A stretch of DNA of 64,000 bases, taken from SKKC01 sp046542845 (GTDB taxonomy: Bacteria; Spirochaetota; Spirochaetia; DSM-27196; SKKC01). Made by a program: the position numbers and the translations under genes. Below, piece by piece: positions 8,973 through 17,609 of the stretch (position 1 is the first letter of the stretch; each line of letters begins with the position of its first letter). Location of the stretch: contig JBKHAN010000005.1 in the NCBI GenBank assembly GCA_046542845.1, positions 1 through 64,000 of the forward strand, written 5' to 3'. A model generated the notes under the pieces. It was given only the letters and a program-made list of their open reading frames with translations. It ran no database searches and was not told the origin of the DNA.

Positions 8973-9934
8973 CAATCCGGCAGATAGCGCGGGTCCACGA
9001 TATCGCGGTATCGGGGGCGCCGTGAAATCATCCCGCCACCTGTCATCCAGTCCACCAGATGCTCAAACTCTTCGACGGTCGGAACGCGTGCGTGCTCGAA
9101 CTCGGGAATAATCATGATGTCCCGGACAGGCGGTGGAAACTCGCCGCGATTCACGATTACCTCGCGGAACGAGTCGGGATCGGCGTTGACTGCGTCGACC
9201 GCCCGGTTGTAGGCGCGAAAAAACGCCCGGATGGCACTCGCCCTCGTCCGCATGGCGTCCGGGGTAAACAGCATGACCGTCGCGGTGCTTTCGAGCATAC
9301 GGGTGTCGAGTACCATATGCGCTCCCTGAGAGGCAGCGAGGGACGCGATCGGCTCAGGCAGCATTGCGGCCTCCAGCTGACCCTGCAGGAGCATTTCCAT
9401 GCGCTGCGGAATTTGATAGGTCGGTACCAGATTAAGCCGTTCGGGACCTATGTCGTGTTCGGCGAGCATGCGAAATGCTTCGTAGAAAATCACACTGTCC
9501 TGCAGCGCACCCAGCTGCACCCGGCCGCTCCGTGGCCAGGAATCCACCGACTCTATGCCCGATCGCGGGGAGGTCAGCAGCGCGAACAGCCCGTCCGTCC
9601 GCGAGGCGATCTGTACCGGGAACCCGTTGTACCAGGCGTTCACGGCATTCACCAGATCGGACACGCTGCCGTCTATGCGCCCGGTCTGCAGCGAGGTCTC
9701 CCGGTAGAGCTGATCACGAAACATCTCAAGCTCGACGCTGACTCCTTCGTCTGCGAAGAAACCCTCGGACTGAGCGACCAGCAGGGGGATGGAATTAACC
9801 GCCGGCATCAGGCCGAGACGAAGGGTGCCGTGCTCCCCTGCACGGGTCGGTAATACCGGTGCGAGAAGCAGTGCGGCGGCGATGAAGACGAGCGTGCGTC
9901 CATGAAAAACGCGAAAAATCGACCCGGTGTGCAT
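8972..9934 (-). CDS. NMT1/SsuA-type periplasmic solute-binding protein
   Basis: This is a 320-residue exported protein. Its signal peptide (about residues 1-31, hydrophobic core LVFIAAALLLAPVLP) is followed by GTLRLGLMPAVNSIPLLVAQ and FFADEGVSVEL, the usual opening of NMT1/THI5-like and sulfonate-binding proteins. It is the first gene of the importer and probably sets substrate specificity. A further 98 in-frame codons upstream of 9934 lack signal character and overlap the divergent acetyltransferase, so they were left out. No strong Shine-Dalgarno is visible. The thiamine operon nearby makes a pyrimidine precursor a possible ligand, but nothing in the sequence proves it. Confidence 0.8.
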   Translation of the reverse strand: MHTGSIFRVFHGRTLVFIAAALLLAPVLPTRAGEHGTLRLGLMPAVNSIPLLVAQSEGFFADEGVSVELEMFRDQLYRETSLQTGRIDGSVSDLVNAVNAWYNGFPVQIASRTDGLFALLTSPRSGIESVDSWPRSGRVQLGALQDSVIFYEAFRMLAEHDIGPERLNLVPTYQIPQRMEMLLQGQLEAAMLPEPIASLAASQGAHMVLDTRMLESTATVMLFTPDAMRTRASAIRAFFRAYNRAVDAVNADPDSFREVIVNRGEFPPPVRDIMIIPEFEHARVPTVEEFEHLVDWMTGGGMISRRPRYRDIVDPRYLPD

Positions 9935-10000
9935 AACGGTACGAGGGTACCCGGAAACCGGGCCGTACGAAAAGAGGCGGACCGGCGCCGGTGAACGCCC

Positions 10001-10029
10001 TTCATAAACACGGACGGTCGCGGTACACT
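10001..10029 (+). promoter_or_regulatory. Candidate promoter for a leaderless acetyltransferase gene
   Basis: TTCATA (10001-10006), a 17-nt spacer and TACACT (10024-10029). The expected +1 is within one base of the ATG at 10037, and no Shine-Dalgarno is present. Confidence 0.35.
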
Positions 10030-10036
10030 TCCAGCT

Positions 10037-10309
10037 ATGAGCATTGAACACGACCCGGAAAAAAAGCTGTTCTATATCGAAATTGAAGGCGAGACGGCGT
10101 ACCTTTCCTATCAGCCGATAGATGATGAAACACTCGACTACGTGAGCACCTATGTTCCCGACGAGCTTCGCGGGCGGGGCCTGGCGGGCCGTCTCGCGCG
10201 AACCGCGCTCGACTACGCACAGGAGCATAACTATGGTGTTCGACCAAGCTGCTCATTTGTGGCAAAGTTCCTGGACAAACATCCCGAATACGCGTCGCTT
10301 CGTCGATAG
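10037..10309 (+). CDS. Small GNAT-like N-acetyltransferase (YjdJ type)
   Basis: This 90-residue single-domain protein matches the short Gcn5-related family whose members are about 90-100 residues. A beta-rich start (FYIEIEGETAYLSYQ) is followed by TYVPDELRGRGLAGRLARTALDYAQ, where RGRGLAGRL is the acetyl-CoA pyrophosphate-binding loop, and then by CSFVAKFLDKHPEY. The acceptor substrate is unknown for most of the family. No Shine-Dalgarno precedes the ATG. The cyclophilin gene follows after 27 nt with its own Shine-Dalgarno and may be co-transcribed. Confidence 0.8.
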   Translation: MSIEHDPEKKLFYIEIEGETAYLSYQPIDDETLDYVSTYVPDELRGRGLAGRLARTALDYAQEHNYGVRPSCSFVAKFLDKHPEYASLRR

Positions 10310-10336
10310 CGCTTTCACACCACAGGAGCTACACAT

Positions 10337-10822
10337 ATGAGTACACAGAAATGGTCCTCACCACCCGAAATGACGATAGACACCGGCACGACCTACACAG
10401 CCGTCATGCATACGAGTAAAGGCGACATTACGCTTGAGCTGTATCCCGAACACGCCCCGAAGACCGTGAACAACTTTGTGTTTCTGGCGAACGAATCATT
10501 TTACGACGGTGTGTCGTTTCACCGTGTTATACCCGACTTCATGATACAGGGAGGCGACCCGACCGGAACCGGATCGGGAGGACCCGGCTACCGTTTCGAA
10601 GATGAGACAAAGGGCAATCCACTTGTTCACGACGCCAAAGTGATCTCCATGGCAAACGCCGGACCGAACACGAACGGCAGCCAGTTTTTCATTACCCACG
10701 CGCCCCAGCCTCACCTCAACGGCAAACATACGGTCTTTGGCAAGGTAACCCGGGGTCAGGACGTGGTGGACACGATCGCGCAGGGCGACACGATTACATC
10801 GATAGACATTAACCCCGCTTGA
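10337..10822 (+). CDS. Peptidyl-prolyl cis-trans isomerase, cyclophilin type
   Basis: The protein has 161 residues and the complete cyclophilin core: VSFHRVIPDFMIQGGDPTGTG (split here as FHRVIPDFMIQGGD and PTGTG), with the catalytic arginine in FHRV, then SMANAGPNTNGSQFFIT and LNGKHTVFGKV. No signal peptide is seen, so it should act in the cytoplasm. AGGAG lies 9 nt before the ATG. The TTGA at its end also forms part of a -35-like box for the thiamine operon. Confidence 0.95.
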   Translation: MSTQKWSSPPEMTIDTGTTYTAVMHTSKGDITLELYPEHAPKTVNNFVFLANESFYDGVSFHRVIPDFMIQGGDPTGTGSGGPGYRFEDETKGNPLVHDAKVISMANAGPNTNGSQFFITHAPQPHLNGKHTVFGKVTRGQDVVDTIAQGDTITSIDINPA

Positions 10823-10846
10823 CGAAGCTGCGCGTCGAGCGATAGT
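10819..10846 (+). promoter_or_regulatory. Candidate promoter of the thiamine-transport operon
   Basis: TTGACG (10819-10824), a 16-nt spacer and GATAGT (10841-10846). The expected +1 is near 10853, just before the TPP aptamer. The -35 box overlaps the cyclophilin stop codon. Confidence 0.4.
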
Positions 10847-10860
10847 TTTCAGGGAGAAGT

Positions 10861-10963
10861 TACACAGGGGTGCTACCTGGAACACGCGTACGTTGTACGG
10901 CTGCCGGTGGCTGAGATCACACCCTTAGAACCTGATCCGGGTAATGCCGGCGGAGGAATTGTA
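10861..10963 (+). promoter_or_regulatory. TPP riboswitch (THI-box)
   Basis: The conserved parts are in order: CAGGGGTGC (10865-10873), GGCTGAGA (10909-10916), ACCC (10921-10924), AACCTGATCCGGGTAATGCCGG (two halves around 10929-10950) and GGAGGAA (10952-10958). TACA (10861-10864) can pair with TGTA (10960-10963) as P1, and GGG with ACCC as P2. It lies upstream of thiBPQ, as expected for repression by thiamine pyrophosphate. Confidence 0.93.
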
Positions 10964-11012
10964 TCGTTGAAAACGCTGACGCGCATTCCTTTCAGATTTG
11001 TAATCCCGGGCA

Positions 11013-11064
11013 CGGTTCACGTGGGAGTGAATCGCCTCTGTGTACGCACTGTTCTGCACGGAGG
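11013..11064 (+). promoter_or_regulatory. Expression platform of the TPP riboswitch: hairpin and anti-Shine-Dalgarno stem
   Basis: CGGTTCAC (11013-11020) pairs with GTGAATCG (11027-11034). Directly after it, CCTCTGTG (11035-11042) can pair with CACGGAGG (11057-11064), which contains the Shine-Dalgarno of thiB. CCTCTGTG can instead pair with CACAGGGG (10863-10870) inside the aptamer P1/P2 strands. This suggests translational control with no U-tract terminator. Confidence 0.5.
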
Positions 11065-11070
11065 TCTCGC

Positions 11071-12126
11071 ATGAGACGACGAACACGAACCTCAGTCCTT
11101 TTTATCCTCTCTTTGCTGCTGTTGATCCCGGGGTCAGGGTTCTCCCGGGGCGTAACCGAAGATTTCGAACCGGTCGAAGAACGACGCGGCGAGACGGACG
11201 AACTTGTCATTTACACCTACGATTCGCTCGCAGGAACCCTGCGCAGCGTGATCGAAGACCACTTTGAGTCCGAGTACGGGGTTACCGTGAGGCTCGAACG
11301 CATTGGCGATACCGGCGCTGTGTATACGCAGACCTTCCTCGAGCGCAATGAGCCACGGGCCGATGTCGTTATCGGATTCGATGAAAGCTTCATTCCCCGA
11401 CTGCGACGAGACCGTTTGTTCGAACCCTATGAACCAGCTGATATCGATCTCGTTCGCCCGGAACTCGAAGTAACCGACGACTGGCTTGTAACGCCATTCG
11501 ACTTCGGATTCATAACCCTGAACTACGATTCCGAGGTTCTCTCGGATCCTCCGCGAAGCTGGGATGACCTGCTTGACGAGAGATTTCGCGACAGCATAAT
11601 CATGCTCAACGCCGGCACGAGTTCACCGGGAAGGAACTTTCTGCTCTCGACCATCGCAGAATTCGGCGAAGATGGTTTTGCGGATTACTGGGAGGCGCTT
11701 GAGCCCAATCTTCTGACGGTTACCGGGGGATGGTCGGAAGGCTATGGACTGTATACGCAGGGTGAAGCGCCCATGGTCGTCAGTTATGAAACCAGCCCCG
11801 CCTACCACCGCGAGTTTGAAGATACCGACCGCTATCGCAGCATAATCTTCGACGACCAGGCTTACATGCAGATCGAGGTAGCGGGCATAGTCCGTGGTGC
11901 GCGGAACCGATTGAACGCCGAACGGTTAATCGACTTTATCGTATCCGAAGAGTTTCAGCAGGAGATACCGTTCACGCAGTTCATGTATCCGGTACATCCC
12001 GGCGTCGAGCTTCCACAATCCTTCCTGGACGGAAACGTAGACGTGGAAGGCGTACGCCTTGATAACGACCTGATCGAAGAAAACTTCGACACCTGGCTTG
12101 AGACCTGGGAGGAAACGCTCCGTTGA
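11071..12126 (+). CDS. thiB: Thiamine-binding periplasmic protein
   Basis: This is a 351-residue exported protein with a signal peptide (about residues 1-27, ending in SRG). It belongs to the ThiB/Fbp-type binding proteins: YTYDSLAGT, RADVVIGFDESF, and GWSEGYGLYTQGEAPMVVSYETSP in two pieces, which is typical of thiamine binding. It captures thiamine or its phosphates and delivers them to ThiP/ThiQ. The start is fixed by GGAGG (11060-11064), 6 nt before the ATG. The upstream TPP riboswitch supports the substrate call. It is the first gene of a three-gene operon. Confidence 0.9.
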   Translation: MRRRTRTSVLFILSLLLLIPGSGFSRGVTEDFEPVEERRGETDELVIYTYDSLAGTLRSVIEDHFESEYGVTVRLERIGDTGAVYTQTFLERNEPRADVVIGFDESFIPRLRRDRLFEPYEPADIDLVRPELEVTDDWLVTPFDFGFITLNYDSEVLSDPPRSWDDLLDERFRDSIIMLNAGTSSPGRNFLLSTIAEFGEDGFADYWEALEPNLLTVTGGWSEGYGLYTQGEAPMVVSYETSPAYHREFEDTDRYRSIIFDDQAYMQIEVAGIVRGARNRLNAERLIDFIVSEEFQQEIPFTQFMYPVHPGVELPQSFLDGNVDVEGVRLDNDLIEENFDTWLETWEETLR

Positions 12127-13757
12127 CAGCGCACCGGCGTGTCTCGCTCGTCATTTCACTGGTATTTCTGGCAGCGGTCCTGCCTCCCGTCTTCGCTGTG
12201 CTGGGAGCAGGGTTCGCATCCGGCAGTACGGCGGAATGGGCAGCGCAGGCACGTTCGGTTCTTGGCCGGGACGGCACGTGGCGCAGCCTGCGGTTTTCCA
12301 TCCTGCAGGCTGCCGTATCCGCGGGCATCTCGGTCCTCGTTGCGCTCCCGGGCGCATACCTTATAACACACTATCGCTTCCGCGGCAGACAGATTATACA
12401 GAGCCTCAGTCTTGTTCCCTTTGTCATGCCGAGCCTCATTGTCATTCTCGCGGTCATAGGCTTTTACGGGAGAGCCGGTGTGCTCGGTCAGCTTTTCGGC
12501 GGTACATACACCTTCGTGTACTCGGGTATTGGAATCGTTATTGCCCATACAATGTTCAATATTTCGGTCGCGCTCCGCATTATTGCCGGCGGCTGGATGC
12601 AGGTAGACGAGCGATACCGGTGGGTGTCCGCTTCGCTCGGCGAAGGACCGTTGTCGAGGCTCATGCATCTGCATCTGCCGCTGATTACCCCGTCGCTTAC
12701 GAGCGCTTTTATTATCGTATTCCTGTACTGCTTTGTCAGCTTCGGTGTGGTGCTGGTGTTTGGCGGGGTCCGCTATGCGACGCTGGAGGTGCGCATCTTC
12801 CAGGAGATGTTCACCAATCTGAATCTCACCGCGGCGGGCGTTCTGGCCGCGCTGCAGCTGGCTGTTGCGGGCGTTCTGGTGAGCCTCGTGCAGTTCCTGA
12901 CCCGTCGGAGCGGGGCTGGTACAGTCAGTCACGGCAGACAGTTCCATACGCGCAGCTGGGGCGAACTCGCGCGCCCTGCGAGGCTGCTCGCCGCTGCGTA
13001 CTGGGTAGCGGTGGGGCTGTTCCTGTTCGCGCCCTTCCTGACGGTCGTTCTCAGGGCGTTTACCCGGAACGGGCAGCTCAGCCTGACTTCATTTCGTTCG
13101 CTTCTGGGGGGCGCGGTCGGAACCCGGGAGGTCTCCGAGATCATGCAGGCCCGGCTGCCGGACATCTTATCCACGAGCCTCGGCATTGCCGGACTTTCAG
13201 CGCTTACGTGTGCTTCACTCGCCTACCTGTGCGCGAGGAGTCTCCGCGATCACATGCCGGGTATGCTCGATACCGTCCTTACCATGCCGCTCGCGATAAG
13301 CGGGGTAACCTTGAGTCTGGGCCTGCGACTGCTGCTCTTCGGACTCGTTCCGGAGTTCCTGCTGATTATCCTTGCGCAGAGCATCATGGCCTTCCCCCTC
13401 GTATTCCGGAATATGCGCGGACACCTTCGAGCGCTTCCGACGCGATATCTGGAAACCGGGCGAAGTCTCGGAGCTCGCCCGCTTCACCTTCTGATCACGG
13501 TGGAAATTCCGGTTCTCTGGCGGGGTCTTGTGAATGCGTTTGCCTTTGCATTTGCAGTAAGCCTGGCAGACTTCACCTCGGTCCTGACCATAGGTCGCGG
13601 GCGCATCGTGACCTTCCCCATCGCCATGTATCGACTCATCGGCTTTCAGAGCTTCGACGTCGCACTGGCCCTCGGTGTCATGTACATGGCCTTCGTTGGT
13701 ATGGTGTTCTTCGTGGTGGACATTACAAGCGTACAGCGCGAGGGAGCAGGGCTGTGA
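12123..13757 (+). CDS. thiP: Thiamine ABC transporter permease, fused two-domain
   Basis: The protein has 544 residues with about twelve membrane helices. It carries two copies of the permease domain, each with an EAA-like cytoplasmic loop (GEGPLSRLMHLHLPLITPS in the first half, SLGARPLHLLITVEIPVL in the second), like ThiP and FbpB. It starts at a TTG (12123) that overlaps the thiB stop in TTGA, so translational coupling is likely. Its own stop overlaps the thiQ GTG by 4 nt. Confidence 0.9.
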   Translation: MTAHRRVSLVISLVFLAAVLPPVFAVLGAGFASGSTAEWAAQARSVLGRDGTWRSLRFSILQAAVSAGISVLVALPGAYLITHYRFRGRQIIQSLSLVPFVMPSLIVILAVIGFYGRAGVLGQLFGGTYTFVYSGIGIVIAHTMFNISVALRIIAGGWMQVDERYRWVSASLGEGPLSRLMHLHLPLITPSLTSAFIIVFLYCFVSFGVVLVFGGVRYATLEVRIFQEMFTNLNLTAAGVLAALQLAVAGVLVSLVQFLTRRSGAGTVSHGRQFHTRSWGELARPARLLAAAYWVAVGLFLFAPFLTVVLRAFTRNGQLSLTSFRSLLGGAVGTREVSEIMQARLPDILSTSLGIAGLSALTCASLAYLCARSLRDHMPGMLDTVLTMPLAISGVTLSLGLRLLLFGLVPEFLLIILAQSIMAFPLVFRNMRGHLRALPTRYLETGRSLGARPLHLLITVEIPVLWRGLVNAFAFAFAVSLADFTSVLTIGRGRIVTFPIAMYRLIGFQSFDVALALGVMYMAFVGMVFFVVDITSVQREGAGL

Positions 13758-14776
13758 TAGAACTGAGCGGGGTAAGCCGCGACTATGGTACCTTTTTTCT
13801 TGGCGCCAGTGTGAACGTCGACGATCACGAGCTTCTGACGCTGTTCGGCGAAAGCGGCAGCGGAAAGACCACTATCCTCAGACTTGTTGCAGGTTTTGAA
13901 AAACCCGACCACGGCCGCATTCTCGTCGGTGGCCGGGACGTCACTGACCTTCCACCCGAACGCCGCGAAATCGGCTACGTGTTTCAGGACTATACCCTCT
14001 TCCCCCACCTGACCGTCGGGCAGAACATCGCATACGGACTGCGTGTACAGAAGAAGCCGTCACATGAACGCCACGCTCGAGTGCGGGAACTCCTCGCGTT
14101 GACCGAGCTTGAGGGTTTCGAAGACCGCGCGGTTTCGCGCCTTTCAGGGGGTGAACAACAGCGGGTCGCACTCGCGCGCGCGCTCGCCCCTTCGCCCAAA
14201 GCCCTGCTTCTCGATGAGCCGTTCTCCGCGATTGACACCGAGCGCAGGGGCGCGCTGCGGCTGCATCTGCTCAACATACAACGCGCAATGCGCATTCCGA
14301 CGATATTCGTGACGCACAGCCGAACCGAAGCGCTGTATCTTTCCGATCGTCTGGTCATTATGAGGAACGGCGAAATCGTCGAAGAGGGTACGCCACGCGA
14401 CCTGTACGAGCGTCCACGAACTCTGTATGCAGCTCGCTTTACCGGGAGCGTCAATACTTTCTCCCACGAGAAGCTGAAACGGCTCCCTGAACAGTGGCTG
14501 GACGGCCCCGTCCCCAATACAACGCCGGACAACAGCGGGGAGACTGTAGCGGTGCTCCGGCCGGAGAAGATCACCTTCTCCGCGAACAGGGAACCCGTGA
14601 AAAACGGCGCGTGCCTCGACGGGGTCATACGCCATGTCGGCTACTTCGGCTCATATTGCCTGTACCTGATCGAAACCGAGGTCGGAGACCTGGAAGTACA
14701 GGAAGAGCCCGGCTACACGAACGGCGAACCCGTGAAGCTATGCTGCGGGGACGGAGCTATACACCTTCTCGGATAG
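13754..14776 (+). CDS. thiQ: Thiamine ABC transporter ATP-binding protein
   Basis: The protein has 340 residues and starts at the GTG that overlaps the thiP stop. Walker A GESGSGKTT (about 32-40), signature LSGGEQQR, Walker B LLLDEPFSAID and switch histidine THSRTEA are all intact. The C-terminal 100 residues form a TOBE-like regulatory extension with VLRPEKITF and GVIRHVGYFGSYCLY, so it is longer than the E. coli ThiQ (about 230) and closer to FbpC/PotA in size. It ends 2 nt from the convergent lipoprotein gene. Confidence 0.88.
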   Translation: MIELSGVSRDYGTFFLGASVNVDDHELLTLFGESGSGKTTILRLVAGFEKPDHGRILVGGRDVTDLPPERREIGYVFQDYTLFPHLTVGQNIAYGLRVQKKPSHERHARVRELLALTELEGFEDRAVSRLSGGEQQRVALARALAPSPKALLLDEPFSAIDTERRGALRLHLLNIQRAMRIPTIFVTHSRTEALYLSDRLVIMRNGEIVEEGTPRDLYERPRTLYAARFTGSVNTFSHEKLKRLPEQWLDGPVPNTTPDNSGETVAVLRPEKITFSANREPVKNGACLDGVIRHVGYFGSYCLYLIETEVGDLEVQEEPGYTNGEPVKLCCGDGAIHLLG

Positions 14777-14778
14777 GG

Positions 14779-16002
14779 CTACCAGCGCAGCCCCACCAGC
14801 TCTCTGTTCCACGTACCCGGAGTCGAAGCGATGCCGAGAGCATGCCCCGGCTCGAAGAATTCCGCCTCGGCAAGACCCATCTCGATGCTGCTGCTGAAAA
14901 CGACCCAGGAATCACCCCCATCGTCGCTGTACAGCAGGTCCAGAGTGCCGTACTCGCCGCTGGACCCCGAAGCGGCAGGATTCAGGAACACCCACCCTGC
15001 GTCATCGCGAATGGCACCGGGTCCCCAGCGTCGAGAAATCGATTCCTGCATGTCACCAAGCTGCATTCTGCTCGACGCAGAAAAGGTGGAATCCCCGTAG
15101 CTGTCACCCATGATCGCCGATCCCTGCGCGATAAGACGCCCGTTTTCGCTTACATGAACTCCAAGCGCGGGCGGCCCCGTAAAGTTGACGATGCTTTCCC
15201 ACTCGGGATTCAAGAGGGATGATCGCGCTATCTCGAAGGCATCCGCAAGCCCTATACCCGTCGCTACAAGAATAGTTCCGTCGGACACCGAGTCTATGCC
15301 GTAGATCGTCTGGCTGGAAATCATGGTACGTTCTTCCCATTCGCCGTTGTGGTACAGGAAGAACGTACCGAACGATCCTCCGACCATGAAGGTACGGGGC
15401 CCATGAGCGTGTGCAGCGTGAAAATGGGTTCGAGTGGGAACTCCGTTTTCGGTCTCAACGGAGGAATACCAGAAGGCATCCTCCGGAATGCGGGCGCGCC
15501 GTTCAAGCGTTTCTACAGCCCAGGTATCGCCGCCGTCCGAGGTGATCGCTACCGTCAAGTTGGTATCGGCGATTATGCCGTGACGCCGATCGTAAAACGA
15601 AACTGCCTCGAGCCGATTGGTAAATCCCGGAATCTCAACGTCTTGCCAGGTCCGACCGCCGTCCTCGGTGCGGGCAACCGCGCCGTCGTCGCCTACAACC
15701 CACGCGTGAAGCGCGTCGATGACGCTCAGCGCAACAGGCTCGAAACCCGTATCATACGGCTCGACCTCGATGGTCCTTGAGTCGTCGAACTGAACGGGTA
15801 TGCGTTCGGCGAACACACTACTACCCGGTGTTTCCACAACCGGCGCCTCCTCGGCCGGTTTGTCGGTTTGTGCAGCCGCAGGGTCGGCATTCATGTTTTC
15901 CGACTCCAGAGCGGCAATAAACTCGTCAAGGTCCACCCCGGCGCACCCGGCGAGCGACAGCAACAGAATTCCCGTAGTAAAGAGAACGCGCATTGTTTTC
16001 AT
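14779..16002 (-). CDS. BNR/Ycf48-repeat lipoprotein
   Basis: This 407-residue lipoprotein has a signal that ends in a lipobox (LLSLAGC, Cys about 18). A low-complexity acidic linker (about 25-65) follows. The rest is a beta-propeller of BNR/Ycf48-like units, each with the DGG-x-TW or SDGGDTW signature (EDGGRTWQDV, SDGGDTWAVE, SDDGGDSWVVF). Such propellers appear in sortilin-like and Ycf48 proteins and in some glycosidases. With no catalytic residues visible, a surface binding or assembly role is likely. I start it at MKTM (16002), because longer in-frame extensions lack a signal. The promoter at 16013-16041 predicts a leader of only about 4 nt. Confidence 0.75.
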   Translation of the reverse strand: MKTMRVLFTTGILLLSLAGCAGVDLDEFIAALESENMNADPAAAQTDKPAEEAPVVETPGSSVFAERIPVQFDDSRTIEVEPYDTGFEPVALSVIDALHAWVVGDDGAVARTEDGGRTWQDVEIPGFTNRLEAVSFYDRRHGIIADTNLTVAITSDGGDTWAVETLERRARIPEDAFWYSSVETENGVPTRTHFHAAHAHGPRTFMVGGSFGTFFLYHNGEWEERTMISSQTIYGIDSVSDGTILVATGIGLADAFEIARSSLLNPEWESIVNFTGPPALGVHVSENGRLIAQGSAIMGDSYGDSTFSASSRMQLGDMQESISRRWGPGAIRDDAGWVFLNPAASGSSGEYGTLDLLYSDDGGDSWVVFSSSIEMGLAEAEFFEPGHALGIASTPGTWNRELVGLRW

Positions 16003-16012
16003 AGCAACAAGA

Positions 16013-16041
16013 TTTATGGCGCGAAAAAAATTTTTCGTCAA
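16013..16041 (-). promoter_or_regulatory. Candidate promoter of the BNR lipoprotein gene
   Basis: On the minus strand: TTGACG (16036-16041), a 17-nt spacer and CATAAA (16013-16018). The spacer holds an A/T-tract palindrome (16022-16037, CGAAAAA/TTTTTCG arms). The expected +1 is near 16006, with the ATG at 16002. Confidence 0.45.
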
Positions 16042-16054
16042 GTTTCTGCGTATT

Positions 16055-16083
16055 TTCACACGCGCAACCGATTCCGCTATCAT
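16055..16083 (+). promoter_or_regulatory. Candidate promoter for the leaderless HI0933-family gene
   Basis: TTCACA (16055-16060), a 17-nt spacer and TATCAT (16078-16083), each 5 of 6 to consensus. The expected +1 is 16090, the A of the start codon. Confidence 0.55.
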
Positions 16084-16089
16084 ACCCTC

Positions 16090-17439
16090 ATGACAGAACG
16101 TCCTCAGACCTGGGACTGCGTCGTTGTGGGCGGTGGTGCCGCCGGCATGATGGCTGCAGGGCGGGCCGCCGAATGCGGGGCTCGGGTAGTTGTGCTTGAA
16201 AAGAACGGCCGTCTCGGTGAAAAACTGCGCATTACCGGCGGAGGCCGATGTAACGTAACCAACGCCACCACCGACCGCCACGTACTCACGGAGCGGTACG
16301 GGGCAAACGGGAAACACCTGCACAATCTGTTTTCCCGCTTCACCCCGGAGGATATGCGCGATTTTCTCAGACGCTACGGCCTGGACACGAAGGTTGAAAA
16401 CGAACACCGGGTGTTTCCCGTGACCGACTCCGCCGAGAGCGTACAGCGCGTGCTTGCCAGATACCTCCGTGACGGTCGTGTAGCGGTTCGCTCAGGCACG
16501 GCCGTGAAGCGATTGCTGACCGACAGCGATGGGGGTGTCGCGCACAGGCGGGTCGTCGGGGTGGAAACGCAGCGCGGCGATGTCGTTCCCGCGACGACCG
16601 TAATCCTTGCCACCGGTGGCACATCCCACCCGGAAACCGGATCGACCGGCGACGGATACCCCTGGCTTCGGGAACTCGGCTTGCCTGTCGGCGGTACGGA
16701 GGTATCGCTGGTACCGATACGCGTGCCGGATCCGTGGATACAGACCCTGCAGGGTCTGTCCCTGACCGACGCCGGGCTCTTCGTCGAACATTACGCCGTG
16801 TCGGACACGGGGGACGGAGGGAGACAACTGTCGGTGTACGACCACGCTGCGTGGGCCAACGCAAAGCGGGGGCTTCACAGGCGGGGGAAACTGCTCTTCA
16901 CGCATTTCGGCCTGAGCGGGCCACTGGCACTCAACGCAGCATCCGACATCCGGGATATGGCCTCTGATGGCGCTATTCGCATACGCGTTGACCTTCTACC
17001 CTCCGTGTCCGAAGACGAGTATCGACAGGAACTGCAGACCGCAGTCGGGGCCGAAGGCGGCGTCCTGCTCACGACGTTCCTGCGTCGCAGGCTTCCGACA
17101 CGACTCGTACGCGCGGTGTGCGAGTGCGCCACGCTCGACCCGGCGATCAAACTCGCCGGTATCAGCCGGACCGCTCGTCGCGTGCTCGTTGAGACGGTCA
17201 AGGGCATGCCCTGTGCGTTTGCCGGGCTCATGGGACAGGACAAAGCGGTCGTTACAAGCGGTGGTCTCGATCCTGCGGCGGTCGACTTTCGCACCATGCA
17301 GGTCAGAGATGTACCGGGGCTATACGTGGTCGGCGATCTTCTGGATTTCAACCGGCAGAGCGGCGGATACAGTCTTCAGATCTGCTGGGCAAGCGGATGG
17401 GTCGCCGGTACACATGCGGCTGCACTTGCCCTGCAGTAG
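16090..17439 (+). CDS. HI0933/YhiN-family flavoprotein
   Basis: The protein has 449 residues. It has an N-terminal FAD site VVGGGAAGMMAAGRAAE (about 12-28), the family signature KLRITGGGRCNVTN (about 47-60) and LATGGTSHPETGSTGDGYPW (in two pieces). The C-terminal FAD motif GLYVVGDLLDFN is followed by GGYSLQICWASGWVAG. This is the HI0933-like (BaiN/YhiN) family of NAD(P)/FAD oxidoreductases, reported as aminoacetone-oxidase-like or 3-dehydro-bile-acid reductase relatives, mostly of unknown physiological substrate. The start is set by the family opening and by the promoter. The cobalamin riboswitch begins 22 nt after its stop. Confidence 0.9.
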   Translation: MTERPQTWDCVVVGGGAAGMMAAGRAAECGARVVVLEKNGRLGEKLRITGGGRCNVTNATTDRHVLTERYGANGKHLHNLFSRFTPEDMRDFLRRYGLDTKVENEHRVFPVTDSAESVQRVLARYLRDGRVAVRSGTAVKRLLTDSDGGVAHRRVVGVETQRGDVVPATTVILATGGTSHPETGSTGDGYPWLRELGLPVGGTEVSLVPIRVPDPWIQTLQGLSLTDAGLFVEHYAVSDTGDGGRQLSVYDHAAWANAKRGLHRRGKLLFTHFGLSGPLALNAASDIRDMASDGAIRIRVDLLPSVSEDEYRQELQTAVGAEGGVLLTTFLRRRLPTRLVRAVCECATLDPAIKLAGISRTARRVLVETVKGMPCAFAGLMGQDKAVVTSGGLDPAAVDFRTMQVRDVPGLYVVGDLLDFNRQSGGYSLQICWASGWVAGTHAAALALQ

Positions 17440-17454
17440 AGTCCATGATACGGT
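17426..17454 (+). promoter_or_regulatory. Possible promoter of the cobalamin-transport operon
   Basis: TTGCCC (17426-17431), a 17-nt spacer and TACGGT (17449-17454). The expected +1 (17461) coincides with the first base of aptamer helix P1. The -10 match is weak. Confidence 0.25.
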
Positions 17455-17460
17455 CGTTCA

Positions 17461-17607
17461 GGCTCTAACGGAAAACGGTGAGAATCCGTTGCGGACGCGC
17501 CACTGTAAGCGGTACGGGGCATTCCTGATGTCACCGGGACCTCGTCAAAGGACGAGCCCCGGGAAGACGATGCACCCGGTTATCCCGTAAGCCAGGAGAC
17601 GAGAGCC
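17461..17607 (+). promoter_or_regulatory. Cobalamin riboswitch
   Basis: P1 strands GGCTCT (17461-17466) and AGAGCC (17602-17607) enclose the conserved core. The core shows a GGTGAGAATCCG stretch, the B12-box-like GCCACTGTAA, GGGAAGACG, and the closing GTAAGCCAGGAGAC. The position before a corrinoid importer agrees with repression by cobalamin. Confidence 0.93.
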
Positions 17608-17609
17608 AT

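Noticed and set aside
9935..10228. In-frame 5' extension of the binding protein at 8972
   Set aside because: Overlaps the divergent acetyltransferase and would bury the signal peptide.
12098..13753. In-frame 5' extension of thiQ
   Set aside because: Runs through thiP in another frame; the ATPase begins at the GTG overlapping the thiP stop.
16022..16037. A/T-tract palindrome as a terminator
   Set aside because: It lies in the spacer of a good promoter between divergent genes and has no GC stem.
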